Part shown: one piece after another, positions 36,338 to 45,108 of the stretch | How positions within the stretch are numbered: the first letter of the stretch is position 1 | Layout: the number at the start of each line of letters is the position of its first letter | The notes under the pieces: model-generated | Databases searched by the model: none | What the model was told of the DNA's origin: nothing | What the model saw: the letters and a program-made list of their open reading frames with translations, nothing else | Translations under genes and position numbers: made by a program | NCBI GenBank assembly: GCA_021498095.1 | Contig: JAIZWK010000001.1 | Span: 740,448-804,447 of the forward strand | Length of the DNA: 64,000 bases | DNA from: Candidatus Harpocratesius repetitus | Lineage (GTDB): Archaea; Asgardarchaeota; Lokiarchaeia; Sigyniarchaeales; Promethearchaeaceae | Direction: 5' to 3'

Positions 36338-37573
36338 TTAAGATTTCAAAGTTCGCTGAGCTTCATGCCATGGTGTATCCTTTATAATAAAGGTCAAAAC
36401 TGAAGCAATTCCGAATAAAACTGCCACAACATACATCAAAACAGCAGGAGGAACAGCAAGAAGAATTATTCCTCCAAGTTGTCCTAACATCATTAGCATA
36501 CCATTTGAACTTTCTTCTGGAGCGGGATACGTAATTTCTGCTCCATAGGTCAACCCAACAGGAAGTGCTGCCACTAAGAAAAATCCATATATCAAAGCAA
36601 GCATATTTACAACCCAAAAAGACTGAATTAATATTAAAGCAATATTTAATGGAGTGCAAATGACCAATGCTAAAATTAGGAATACTTTCCGCTTATGTTT
36701 CGCATCTGAGATTGCTGAAATAATTATAGCACCAAATACTCCCCCAATAATCATAAATCCACTAATTATTCCTGAATCGAAACTTGGATCAAAAATTAAG
36801 TCGATTACTGTTGTTATTGCATTAAATGATCCTAACCCAAAGAAAAGTATAATCAAGAGATAAATAAAATCCTTTATTTTTAACATCTCTTTATATCCGG
36901 TGGTAACTAAGGCTTTACTTTTATCAGCATAAGCATTCGGTGGGTGTTCTGGCTTGTCTTGTATGAAAACTAGATATAAAATCATTCCGATTATGCTTGC
37001 TATTCCATATCCAAGTAAAAGTGGAGGAAAGCCATTTTCCATATTATCTCCGATATTTAATATTTCAGGAAGCATCATTCCAATTATAACACCAAGAAAC
37101 ATTGAGATTGTTCCTAATCCTGAAGCAGTTGCTTTTTCTTTTTCTGGAAACCAATTCGCAGCCAATTTTGTAAAAGAATTGAGCACAAATGGTTGGCCAA
37201 TAGCCATCATTATTTGAGCAATCATTACTATTATAAAATTTCGAGCAAAAATTCCTCTAATTAAAGCAAAGACACCCGTGAGAATGACGCCAATTCCAAC
37301 TCCCCATTTTAATCCATATTTATCAATTAACCAGCAAGCAGGAAAATTAACTGGAATATAAGCAATCATAAAGACACCAGTCAACCCCCAGACAATCGCA
37401 TTTTGCGAGACATGGTAAAAATCCGCCACATCTTGAGTAATTGGGGCAAATGTAATCCAACCAATCTGGGTAATGATCCCCATCAACATAAAAATACCTA
37501 AAACAACAAAGCGATATTTAGAAGCAATATAATTTTCTGAATTTTCTGAATTACCTAAATTTTCACTCGCCAT
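36338..37573 (-). CDS. MFS transporter, FLVCR/DIRC2-like
   Basis: 411 residues, about 12 membrane helices. YRFVVLGIFMLMGIITQIGWITFAPI, then DKYGLKWGVGIGVILTG (motif A region) and NWFPEKEKATASGLGTISMFLGVIIGMMLPE match the FLVCR-like group, otherwise known from heme, choline or small-molecule transport in eukaryotes. The substrate in archaea is undetermined. The start follows 54 bases after the end of the regulator gene, both on the minus strand, so the regulator may control it. Confidence 0.75.
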   Translation of the reverse strand: MASENLGNSENSENYIASKYRFVVLGIFMLMGIITQIGWITFAPITQDVADFYHVSQNAIVWGLTGVFMIAYIPVNFPACWLIDKYGLKWGVGIGVILTGVFALIRGIFARNFIIVMIAQIMMAIGQPFVLNSFTKLAANWFPEKEKATASGLGTISMFLGVIIGMMLPEILNIGDNMENGFPPLLLGYGIASIIGMILYLVFIQDKPEHPPNAYADKSKALVTTGYKEMLKIKDFIYLLIILFFGLGSFNAITTVIDLIFDPSFDSGIISGFMIIGGVFGAIIISAISDAKHKRKVFLILALVICTPLNIALILIQSFWVVNMLALIYGFFLVAALPVGLTYGAEITYPAPEESSNGMLMMLGQLGGIILLAVPPAVLMYVVAVLFGIASVLTFIIKDTPWHEAQRTLKS

Positions 37574-37627
37574 ATTTCATATTCTTTGCAAAATTATTTA
37601 ATTTTTTACATAAATCAACGATTTTTT

Positions 37628-38008
37628 TTACAAGGAACCCCGCACTTTTGAATAGAAAAAGATTAAATCTCGAATTGCGGGATGTTGCGAATTGATTCGA
37701 AAATAACGTGGTGGTGTTTGGGCATGTGTTTCAATAATACGTTCCTCTATAAATTCCTGCGCTAAGAGATGATCTAGGATACGTTTCGCTGAACTTTTAG
37801 AACTATTAGCTGCACGCGCAATTTCTGAAATATTCAACCATAACGGCTTAGGGTTAGGATTTTCATCACTATAAGTATTTTCTTCTTTGAATAAAAGTTG
37901 TAGCAGAGTTTCAAGAATGTGAACTTGAACAGTATCACCGAAAAGTCGTGGAAGATAATGTGGAGAATCATCAAAATTAGGATCAGATCGTACACGATGA
38001 GAAAACAT
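37628..38008 (-). CDS. Winged-helix transcriptional regulator
   Basis: 126 residues. LNISEIARAANSSKSSAKRILDHLL (about 66-90) is a winged helix-turn-helix of the MarR/ArsR-like kind, followed by the wing FIEERIIETHAQTPPRYFRIN. The N-terminal part HYLPRLFGDTVQVHILETLLQLLF looks like a dimerisation helix. It lies upstream of, and probably regulates, the FLVCR-like transporter. A 7-bp inverted repeat at 38161-38190 lies about 150 bases before its start. Confidence 0.7.
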   Translation of the reverse strand: MFSHRVRSDPNFDDSPHYLPRLFGDTVQVHILETLLQLLFKEENTYSDENPNPKPLWLNISEIARAANSSKSSAKRILDHLLAQEFIEERIIETHAQTPPRYFRINSQHPAIRDLIFFYSKVRGSL

Positions 38009-38386
38009 TTAAAGAAAAATTTCCCGTGCAGATTCTTAAACTTTTCTAACCCTATTAACTTTTATAGATAAAGAAATCAAGAAAAAAGCCCGGTTATCAA
38101 GTTGTTATTTGATTTTCTTAAGGAATATTAAAATTAGCATATAAATATTTGAAGATTACTACCTAATAAATTAATTAATTGTAATTAGGTGGATAAAAAT
38201 TAATATTAATTAAGCTCAAGAAATTAGACAAAAGTTAAAGAATTTAATTTTAATTTCTCTGCAATTCTCCTTCTATATTAGAAAATAAGATTTAGAAATG
38301 AATAAAAAATGATTGCTAAAAAATAATCAACACTGAATTAATAAGTATTTATTATTTAGCTTGTTTTCGCCATGATAATTACGATG
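38009..38386. other. Intergenic before the regulator gene
   Basis: About 380 AT-rich bases between two minus-strand genes. The only structure noticed is the inverted repeat at 38161-38190, listed separately. No open frame worth calling. Confidence 0.35.
38161..38190. promoter_or_regulatory. Inverted repeat, possible operator or terminator stem
   Basis: ACCTAAT at 38161-38167 and ATTAGGT at 38184-38190 form a perfect 7-bp inverted repeat with a 16-base AT-rich spacer of repeated AATT. It lies about 150 bases upstream of the winged-helix regulator start. It could be an operator half-site pair, or just part of the transcript end of the DUF2116 gene. Confidence 0.3.
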
Positions 38387-38620
38387 TTATGCACCTGCAA
38401 GTTTGGGTAATAGCAAAATCATCACAACCATCACTACAGCGATCACGACGAATTGAATTGTACTTTTACGACTTTTACTTTTATCGGCCTTTGTATAAGA
38501 TTCTTTACACTCTGTTGAACAAAAATCTTGTCCTAAAGGGATGGCACGCCCGCAAACAATACAATGTTTATGAGGTTCATATCGACGACTTTTTAATGAT
38601 TCTTTCCACGATTTGGACAT
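38387..38620 (-). CDS. DUF2116-like zinc-ribbon single-pass membrane protein
   Basis: 77 residues. CIVCGRAIPLGQDFCSTECKESY is the C-x2-C...C-x3-C zinc ribbon. A short Lys/Ser linker leads to one C-terminal membrane helix, QFVVIAVVMVVMILLLPKLA. This is the standard layout of DUF2116 proteins, common in archaea and of unknown function. Confidence 0.85.
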   Translation of the reverse strand: MSKSWKESLKSRRYEPHKHCIVCGRAIPLGQDFCSTECKESYTKADKSKSRKSTIQFVVIAVVMVVMILLLPKLAGA

Positions 38621-38783
38621 AAGAGCTCATGTAAGTCAAGGGATGGAAGGGTTTAAAATTATTGGATGAAGGTGAAAAGGAGAATATTAAGAAATATGAT
38701 TAAATTTCTAATCAAGAGTAAAAAGATAAAAAATTTTAGGAACAATACGTTATTTATTTATTGTTGATAATCTCCACATCGGG

Positions 38784-39608
38784 GTGATAAAAATAAGCAG
38801 TTGGATAGGAATTACAGATCGATTGAACCGTCTTTTTAATCCTTTGTCGGGGAAAACCTTTATCGTCCCGATGGATCATGGAATTACACAAGGCCCACTA
38901 TCGGGTCTAATAAATTATGAAGAAAAAATCAAACAATTTGCAGAAAATGGCGTTAATGCAATTATAGGACACGCTGGATTAATTCTTCGTAGGAAAGAAA
39001 ATACTCCTTGGACAATTCCCTTTATACTGCATATTAGCGCCAGCTCAGACTTGTCATCAGATCCAAATCATAAAGTATTAGTGAATACAATCGAAGAAGC
39101 GATTCGATTAGCGGCTGTAGCTGTTTCGGTTCATATTAACATTGGAGGAAAAGATGATGGTTTTATGCTCGAAACATTAGGTAATGTAGCTCGTGAGTGC
39201 CGTAAATGGGGTATGCCCCTAATTGCAATGATGTACCCACGAGGAGAGAATATCTCTTCACAAGGAGAATATGCTTTGGAGAATGTAAAAAAAGTAGCAC
39301 GGATTGGAGCAGAATTGGGTGCTGATATCGTGAAAACAAATTACACAGGCGATATTGATTCATTTAAAGAGGTAGTTAAGGGTTGCCCAGTTCCTGTAAT
39401 CATCGCTGGAGGTTCTGAAACAACACCAAAGAAATTGGTTACAATGGCGTGGGAATGTATACAAGCAGGAGGTAAAGGTGTGTCTTTTGGTAGAAATTTA
39501 TTTCAATCACCACAACCAGCAAAATTAGCCCATGCAATCAGTTTAATTGTCCATGAAGGTAATTCAGTGGAAGAAGCACTTCAAAAAAGCAATTTATCTA
39601 ATTTTTAA
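38784..39608 (+). CDS. 2-amino-3,7-dideoxy-D-threo-hept-6-ulosonate synthase (ADTH synthase)
   Basis: 274 residues from GTG 38784. [68 protein letters not shown] (Schiff-base Lys in IVKTNYTG) and [32 protein letters not shown] are the class-I aldolase motifs of the MJ0400/AroA' family. It condenses a fructose-derived hydroxypyruvaldehyde phosphate with aspartate semialdehyde, the first step of the archaeal alternative route to 3-dehydroquinate. The partner 3-dehydroquinate synthase II is not in this window. Confidence 0.88.
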   Translation: MIKISSWIGITDRLNRLFNPLSGKTFIVPMDHGITQGPLSGLINYEEKIKQFAENGVNAIIGHAGLILRRKENTPWTIPFILHISASSDLSSDPNHKVLVNTIEEAIRLAAVAVSVHINIGGKDDGFMLETLGNVARECRKWGMPLIAMMYPRGENISSQGEYALENVKKVARIGAELGADIVKTNYTGDIDSFKEVVKGCPVPVIIAGGSETTPKKLVTMAWECIQAGGKGVSFGRNLFQSPQPAKLAHAISLIVHEGNSVEEALQKSNLSNF

Positions 39609-39618
39609 GGAAAAAAAA

Positions 39619-40059
39619 ATGTCAAAAAATTCAATAAATTCATCCAAAAATGCATCAAATTCATCTAAAAATTCACCAAATTCATCCGAATTCGATCCCT
39701 CTAAAATCCTCTCTATAAAATCCCAATCCATAATAGAAAAAAAAGGTATTCGAATAACAGTGGTGATTTATAATTTACATAACGGATATTTGATGCTAAT
39801 AACAGATCAAGATACATTTGGCTTGGGAACATTAAGTATAAGCATTCCTCCCAATGAAATTAACGATAGATCAATTGGAACTCCCTTATCGACTTTTGGA
39901 TTAAAATATACAACTCTTACAAATATTATTGGTAAACGTGCCAGTAAAATGCTAGGTAAACCAGTATTAACCATGCTGTCGCTACAAGAACATGATATCC
40001 CTCTAAAGATTCTTCAAAAAATAGTAATGGATACTGTGGCAGCTGCCCTTGAATCCTAA
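39619..40059 (+). CDS. Small protein resembling proteasome assembly chaperone PAC4 (tentative)
   Basis: 146 residues. The ATG at 39619 has TAAGGA eight bases upstream and avoids overlapping the previous gene. After an Asn/Ser-rich leader of about 30 residues, the order GYLMLITDQDTFGLGTLSISIPP, GTPLSTFG, LTNIIGKRASKMLGKPVLTMLSLQEHD, then a last helix, parallels PAC4/Poc4 (LFLWxG, NLAVA, PVSTSLLG, LAxRLAxKTxKQVFVSYNL). The parallel is from memory of the family and needs a profile search. A PAC2-family gene is at the left edge of the window. Function unproven. Confidence 0.5.
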   Translation: MSKNSINSSKNASNSSKNSPNSSEFDPSKILSIKSQSIIEKKGIRITVVIYNLHNGYLMLITDQDTFGLGTLSISIPPNEINDRSIGTPLSTFGLKYTTLTNIIGKRASKMLGKPVLTMLSLQEHDIPLKILQKIVMDTVAAALES

Positions 40060-40123
40060 TGTATTAAATATTTTTATCATTCCCTTCTGAAATGTGAATA
40101 TAAATACTTTTATCCAAAATTAA

Positions 40124-40789
40124 CTATTGAAAATAATGTTCTGTGCTTAAAAAGGGAATAAGTGCCATTTGAATCCCCCATTCGGCAAGATCCATGCGTT
40201 TTACTAATGAATGGGAAAAATATCCTACTGCACCTCCCTTATTTCTAATTTTAGGATCACCAGAGATTTGAGTCATTACATCTGCCAACTCAAGCTTACG
40301 ATTGTTTATTATTGCTTTAGTTATCGATGGAGGGTACATCCACCCTGGACTAGTTCCAATACTAACTTGATTATTTTCATTTATTATTACACAAAGAGAA
40401 TATGCAAGATAGCCTGATGGAATTAAAGGATATGCAACTAAACCCGCTTCAATTCCAATAAAGAAGGAAAAATGATATGTATCTTGAAAAATAAGGGATT
40501 TATTGGGAAATTTCGATGAATCATTATGTGAATCTGATGAATTATTAAAAGAATGAAACCAATTTCGGATTTTTTGAGCTCGCTTCAAAGCACCAGAATA
40601 AAGTTCTTGAAATCCAATTGGTTGCGCAGGAATTTCTGTTTTAGCATGATGAGACACTACTTGAACATATGAACTCGGAAAAAAACGGGTAAAAACACGC
40701 TCAACGGCTCTTTCTTTTAAGATATTAGCCGTTCCCACTGCAGCTAATATTTTTTTTCCTTGATATCTTCCACTATTAGTTATATTCAT
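40124..40789 (-). CDS. DUF84 inosine/xanthosine triphosphatase family protein
   Basis: 221 residues. KKILAAVGTANILKERAVERVF, QPIGFQELYSGALKRAQKI, FFIGIEAGLVAYP and GGAVGYFSHSLVKRMDLAEWGIQMALIPF are the DUF84 (YjjX/PRRC1-like) motifs. The family hydrolyses inosine or xanthosine triphosphate, sanitising the nucleotide pool. The 3' end is 64 bases from the end of the convergent PAC4-like gene. Confidence 0.87.
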   Translation of the reverse strand: MNITNSGRYQGKKILAAVGTANILKERAVERVFTRFFPSSYVQVVSHHAKTEIPAQPIGFQELYSGALKRAQKIRNWFHSFNNSSDSHNDSSKFPNKSLIFQDTYHFSFFIGIEAGLVAYPLIPSGYLAYSLCVIINENNQVSIGTSPGWMYPPSITKAIINNRKLELADVMTQISGDPKIRNKGGAVGYFSHSLVKRMDLAEWGIQMALIPFLSTEHYFQ

Positions 40790-40906
40790 GTTCTTTACTA
40801 ATACGATTAAATATTATTTATTAAAAATTCTTCACACTTTAGAAGAAATTTACTTTAGCTTTAAAAGAAGAATTAACCGAAATGATTATTTTTTTTCCTT
40901 TCTCAT

Positions 40907-41443
40907 TCATTCCATCTGCTCTGCAAAATATACCAACCACTTTGCCATAGCTACAAACATTTGGTTTACATTCAAATCCAATTTGGCAGAGCACATTACA
41001 TTCATTAAACATTGCGCATCTTCTGCATATTGCTCCGCTGTTTCTGTATCAACTTCATGATTAGGCAAATCATACTTATTTCCCACTAAAATTATTGGAA
41101 TCATGCCGGCATTCTGACGGATGATACGTAACCATTCAGGAATCTGTTCGAATGTAGAATAATCAGTTAAATCATAACAAATGAATGCCCCCGATGCTCC
41201 ACGACAATAATCACCTAAAAGAAAACGAAAACGTTCTTCTCCTGCAAAATCCCAAAGCTGTAGTCTAACATTTTCTCCAGAATCAAGTGTTACATCTTTC
41301 ACAGAAAACGCTGCACCAATGGTCATCTTATGGTCTTCTACGAAGCGTCCTGAAACGTAACGCTCAATTAATGCAGTCTTACCTACACCACCTGCACCTG
41401 CGACGATTGTTTTGAAAATCCAGTTGCTAGACACAATATTCAC
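40907..41443 (-). CDS. Ras/Rab-type small GTPase
   Basis: 178 residues from GTG 41443. G1 GAGGVGKT (16-23), G2 threonine in KMTIGAAF, G3 DFAGEE, G4 NKYD and G5 CSAK are all present. G3 reads DFAGEE instead of the common DTAGQE, so the usual catalytic Gln is replaced by Glu. No C-terminal prenylation cysteine is present; the chain ends AEQME. Asgard genomes hold many such GTPases. It could control membrane or cytoskeletal processes, but the function of this one is unknown. A MglA-like identity is less likely because the switch II arginine motif is absent. Confidence 0.9.
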   Translation of the reverse strand: MNIVSSNWIFKTIVAGAGGVGKTALIERYVSGRFVEDHKMTIGAAFSVKDVTLDSGENVRLQLWDFAGEERFRFLLGDYCRGASGAFICYDLTDYSTFEQIPEWLRIIRQNAGMIPIILVGNKYDLPNHEVDTETAEQYAEDAQCLMNVMCSAKLDLNVNQMFVAMAKWLVYFAEQME

Positions 41444-41608
41444 TTAAAGTTGATTATAGGAACAAATGAGAGCTTCTCAATAATAAGGAATACAAGTGTA
41501 AATAAATGCCTTTCGGGTCAAAAAACGAATTCGTAGCTTTATACACTAAACCACATTCAATTAGAAAATCAAAATTACTTCTCTCTGAATATATTATATA
41601 TTCATCGC

Positions 41609-42229
41609 TTAAAGATTGAAACTCTTGAGAATCCGGTTAACTCTCATGGAAATTAAACGCTTGATGGTTGTTTGAAATTTTTTAGAACCATAAACATGGC
41701 TTAACATCGAAATAAATGAAAGATTATATAACAAAGATATATCTCCATCTCCTATAGCCGCTAAATGTTGAATATGATCAATTTCTTTATTTCCAAACTT
41801 CTTATTTGACTTTCTTGTAAAATCATCTTCAATCCGCTTTTTCCCCCATTGAGAATATGCATATTCTCGCAAGGCTTCAATTAACTTCGTTAAAACGATA
41901 TATATTACAACAGTTTCCTGTCCTTTTAAATTCTCCACCCCACCCATAGCATTCAAATTATTCATTATCCGAGTATATGTAGCTTCAAAATCCACATTGA
42001 AGCGATTTGAAAAATAATTAATAAATTCTTGAATCTTAAACTGTTCAATAAGGGAGAGATTTTTCTCCAGATCATCGATGAAATCATTTAACAAAGACTC
42101 GACTCCTGTAAGCTGCATCGTATGTTCAGGGTTCTTGCCTTGAATTCTTTTAGATCCTAAAAATAACTGTTGAAACACCGCACTTTCCAACATATTACGA
42201 TCCAAAGGATTTTCCAGCGAATTAACCAT
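41609..42229 (-). CDS. Hypothetical helical protein near the small GTPase
   Basis: 206 residues, mostly predicted alpha-helical, soluble, no recognised domain. LNDFIDDLEKNLSLIEQFKIQEFINYFSNRF and VVIYIVLTKLIEALREYAYSQW are amphipathic helices. Upstream (5') of the GTPase gene on the same strand with about 165 bases between, so a partner or regulator of the GTPase is conceivable but unsupported beyond position. Confidence 0.55.
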   Translation of the reverse strand: MVNSLENPLDRNMLESAVFQQLFLGSKRIQGKNPEHTMQLTGVESLLNDFIDDLEKNLSLIEQFKIQEFINYFSNRFNVDFEATYTRIMNNLNAMGGVENLKGQETVVIYIVLTKLIEALREYAYSQWGKKRIEDDFTRKSNKKFGNKEIDHIQHLAAIGDGDISLLYNLSFISMLSHVYGSKKFQTTIKRLISMRVNRILKSFNL

Positions 42230-42418
42230 GAAAATTATCCTTCTTGATTTAATATTGTTAATATAATTTGATTGTTTCCTAAGAGCCTAAAAGCTTTTAT
42301 TAAGAAGTCTATCTTTCTTCTCACCAGCAAATTTCCTAAGTCAAAAAGTAATAAAAATAAGTGGTAATGATTTTTCTTGATAAAACTTGACATTTTGATT
42401 AACAAAGAATAAAGATAG

Positions 42419-42437
42419 TGCAGGGGGTGCGCTTTTT
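42419..42437 (-). repeat. tRNA-Leu 3'-end fragment (attachment-site-like)
   Basis: TGCAGGGGGTGCGCTTTTT matches the 3' end (discriminator, acceptor 3' strand and T-stem 3' side) of tRNA-Leu(TAA) at 45109-45127 at 17 of 19 positions. No other tRNA parts are around it. The two copies bracket about 2.7 kb that includes both unknown genes and repeat copy 3. This is what an att site left by a tRNA-targeting element would look like, though no integrase is present. Confidence 0.55.
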
Positions 42438-42476
42438 TTTAATTATCTGGTTGGCCATTTTCAGCTTACAACAAAA

Positions 42477-43235
42477 ATGAATACAAAGGAATATCGGGAA
42501 AAAAAAACTGGTGTTTTAGATTTTGTCTATAAAATAAATCAATGGCCGTATTTTTGCAGTATTTGGGATGCGGGAGAAGTTCTCGAAAGAAGGGACTTTA
42601 GCATTGACTTTTATGGAAAGCTTACTAATGAACATACAGGAAATCAACTTCGCGAAAATATTCCTGTATTTCTTACAGGATTTTCGCAATATTGGAAATA
42701 TTACAAGCAATTAGATTCCTTTATTGGGAATGATGCCCCAGCTTCTCCAACTGACTCCATGTTTCCCTTTATTATTGCTCAATGCTATGCTTTTTTGCCT
42801 GAAGTCCAAGCAGAAATTGAAACTAATTATCTGGGTTTGTATGCTGCCTTTGAAGGTGTTCCACTCCGTATTGCACTATTTATGCTGAAAAGTGATATAA
42901 AATTGCCAGAATTTGATTGGACTGCCGAGCATTATACAGGAAAAAGAAAAACTTTTGCTGAATGTAGCGGCTATTCTAATGAGGAATTAGTTAAAGAAAC
43001 TCTAAATACCTATTTTGTGATTGACATATCATCATCTCCGTCGTATAGTTTAGTCTACAATAATGAAGCGATTGAACAATGGATGGAAATGAGAAAAATT
43101 ATTCACGATATATTAGCAACGGGATTGAGCTACGAAGAAATTTCAAAAAATCCACAATGGACCCCATATTTAAAAGCCGTCCGCTTGCTTTTCTTGCATA
43201 TGACTATAAGCGCTCCCGAAGAAGTCGACATTTAA
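42477..43235 (+). CDS. Hypothetical protein in tRNA-Leu-bounded segment
   Basis: 252 residues, soluble, acidic-aromatic, no recognised domain. INQWPYFCSIWDAGEVLERRDFS and TGFSQYWKYYKQLDSF are rich in Trp and Tyr. DFDWTAEHYTGKRKTF-like (residues 143-158) and SYEEISKNPQWTPYLKAVRLLF near the end are the other notable parts. Codon use resembles the surrounding genes. The start lies 40 bases after the tRNA-Leu 3' fragment. Not recognised. Confidence 0.55.
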   Translation: MNTKEYREKKTGVLDFVYKINQWPYFCSIWDAGEVLERRDFSIDFYGKLTNEHTGNQLRENIPVFLTGFSQYWKYYKQLDSFIGNDAPASPTDSMFPFIIAQCYAFLPEVQAEIETNYLGLYAAFEGVPLRIALFMLKSDIKLPEFDWTAEHYTGKRKTFAECSGYSNEELVKETLNTYFVIDISSSPSYSLVYNNEAIEQWMEMRKIIHDILATGLSYEEISKNPQWTPYLKAVRLLFLHMTISAPEEVDI

Positions 43236-43580
43236 ATTAACATCCTAAGCCTTCCAACTATAATTTTTTATTATTCATCTTGAATATATGAGGTTATAGC
43301 AGAATTCAAAGAATTGAAGGAAATCCGAAAATCTTCTCTAAATTTTCCACAATCCCCAAATCTATCCTAATTTTAAATTTGTCGAAAGATAGTTAAAGAA
43401 AAAAAATAAGATTAAGTCAATAATTCAAAGAAAAATGATAAAAATATGAAATTATTAATCGAATTTAAGATTGTAAAAATACCGACTCAAATAATAATTG
43501 GATGCATGGAAGTATTGTCATGAAAATTGGCTCAAAAGATAGATTTTGATTAAATTAAAAAAAATTACTAAAGCCTCATA
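43236..43580. other. Intergenic, no gene seen
   Basis: 345 AT-rich bases between the hypothetical gene and repeat copy 3. No open frame, RNA gene or clear hairpin. The last bases form the palindrome GCCTCATATGAGGC with the start of copy 3. Confidence 0.4.
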
Positions 43581-43894
43581 TGAGGCTATTTTAAATTTCA
43601 AAGATTCGAAGTTTCTCATTTCATCATCTTAATTCTCCCGACTCAAATCTAAAATATCCTTCCTTATTTTTTGTCGATTTTATCGACGTACCAAATTCAA
43701 GGAATGAAAATCAATAATTTTAATAAAATCGACTTCAGATTGAAGAATTTATAAACATGATGGTATATTTTTAACAAATTCTTTGAAAAAATCGAGTTCG
43801 ACAAAAAAAGAATTGCGATATTTCAAATTTAAGTCGGATATATGTAAATGATATTCAAAAAAGCGTTTAAATTAAAAAAGATAAAACATCCTCA
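43581..43894 (+). mobile_element. MITE-like element, copy 3 (314 bp)
   Basis: Same orientation as copy 1. Begins TGAGGCTATTTTAAATTTC and ends GATAAAACATCCTCA. The 2-nt flanks are TA (43579-43580) and TA (43895-43896). Inverted arms of about 110 bp, imperfect, as in the other copies. It lies 30 bases upstream of the unknown 365-residue gene, so it may supply promoter or leader sequence to it. Confidence 0.7.
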
Positions 43895-43924
43895 TATAGA
43901 ATATATAATTAAAGGTCTAAAAAA

Positions 43925-45022
43925 ATGCCCAGAAAATATACGCCCGATCCAAATTTATGGGAACCAGAACCAGGAGTATTTCATGTAAAACTAAATGACC
44001 ATTGGTACCATGCCCCAGGATACAATTTATTCCCCATCTATTGGTTTTGCGGCTACCCATTACCTGAAACGCTCAAAAAAGACGAATTCGGAATCCCTGC
44101 TCATCCTTTTTGGCGGTATATTTATTACCGTCGCCGTGTCGACCCGAATTACCCTTGTACTAATTGTTTTACTCACGATAATTGGTCTGATCCTTGCCCT
44201 GAAATGTTCCCTTTTCATTATTTTTTCCGAATTTCAGATTATTATTATCGATATGGTGTAGATCTACGCCAATATCAATGCAATATTGCAGGAAACCTTT
44301 TTGCTCTACCATTTCCTAACCCAAAACAAATCCCTTATGACGCTGATGGATATCCGAAACCATACTATTGGTTTGAAAAATATCTCATCCGATTACGCCA
44401 GCCAAATTTCCCTATACCGCTATATGAACCAAACGGACGCCCTATCTACGACCTAAATGGAAGAAAATATTATGGTAGAAAAAAATGGGAACAATCAGAA
44501 TATTTATGGAAACGAGAATTAATATTATTCCATCATGCTCTACTCACAAAACATGATGCAGCAAACCATATTTCTGGAGGAGATGAACATACAACACATT
44601 ATGAATTCAAAAATATTGATTTTGATAAAATTGGAAATAAACATAGACAAATCTACGAGAAAATGTGCTATAGGGGGGTATCTAAAAAAATTTGGATAAC
44701 TGAAAGACATTACCCTCACATGCAAACATACAAACAAATGTGTCGCAAAGCTGCTCCACATTTCATTCCATTATTCACTCCAACTCTCCCTGATTTAGCT
44801 ATTGCGTATGTCTCAATACACCGAAATCCATCGACTGTGTTGGACGAAAAACGATTTCCGAACGGGTTTACTGATGAAAATCGAGAATGGCTGCTAACAT
44901 GCGCAAATCATACAATTCTCGCTTATCTACAAGCAAATCTGAACCATGATGACCCATTGATTATAGATATCATTCTTCGAAATAAAAAATCTTTACCAAA
45001 TTCACAGTTTTCATTGTTTTAA
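43925..45022 (+). CDS. Unknown aromatic- and proline-rich protein next to tRNA-Leu
   Basis: 365 residues with very high Tyr, Trp, Phe and Pro. The N-terminal half is built of stretches such as NDHWYHAPGYNLFPIYWFCGYP and HPFWRYIYYRRRVDPNYP, with cysteines in CTNCFTHDNWSDPC that could bind zinc. The C-terminal half is helical with HHALLTKHDAANHISGGDE and, at the end, DEKRFPNGFTDENREWLL, ANHTILAYLQANL and IILRNKKSL. I do not recognise it. A decayed copy of its last 95 residues lies at 54952-55242, again just 3' of a tRNA-Leu gene, which indicates a family tied to these loci. Confidence 0.6.
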   Translation: MPRKYTPDPNLWEPEPGVFHVKLNDHWYHAPGYNLFPIYWFCGYPLPETLKKDEFGIPAHPFWRYIYYRRRVDPNYPCTNCFTHDNWSDPCPEMFPFHYFFRISDYYYRYGVDLRQYQCNIAGNLFALPFPNPKQIPYDADGYPKPYYWFEKYLIRLRQPNFPIPLYEPNGRPIYDLNGRKYYGRKKWEQSEYLWKRELILFHHALLTKHDAANHISGGDEHTTHYEFKNIDFDKIGNKHRQIYEKMCYRGVSKKIWITERHYPHMQTYKQMCRKAAPHFIPLFTPTLPDLAIAYVSIHRNPSTVLDEKRFPNGFTDENREWLLTCANHTILAYLQANLNHDDPLIIDIILRNKKSLPNSQFSLF

Positions 45023-45108
45023 AAAAGAAATACCATGGCATGTCGAGATTGGGTTATTTTTTACTCAATTTGTCTTATTTACAATAAAATTATTGAATTA
45101 AGAAAAAA

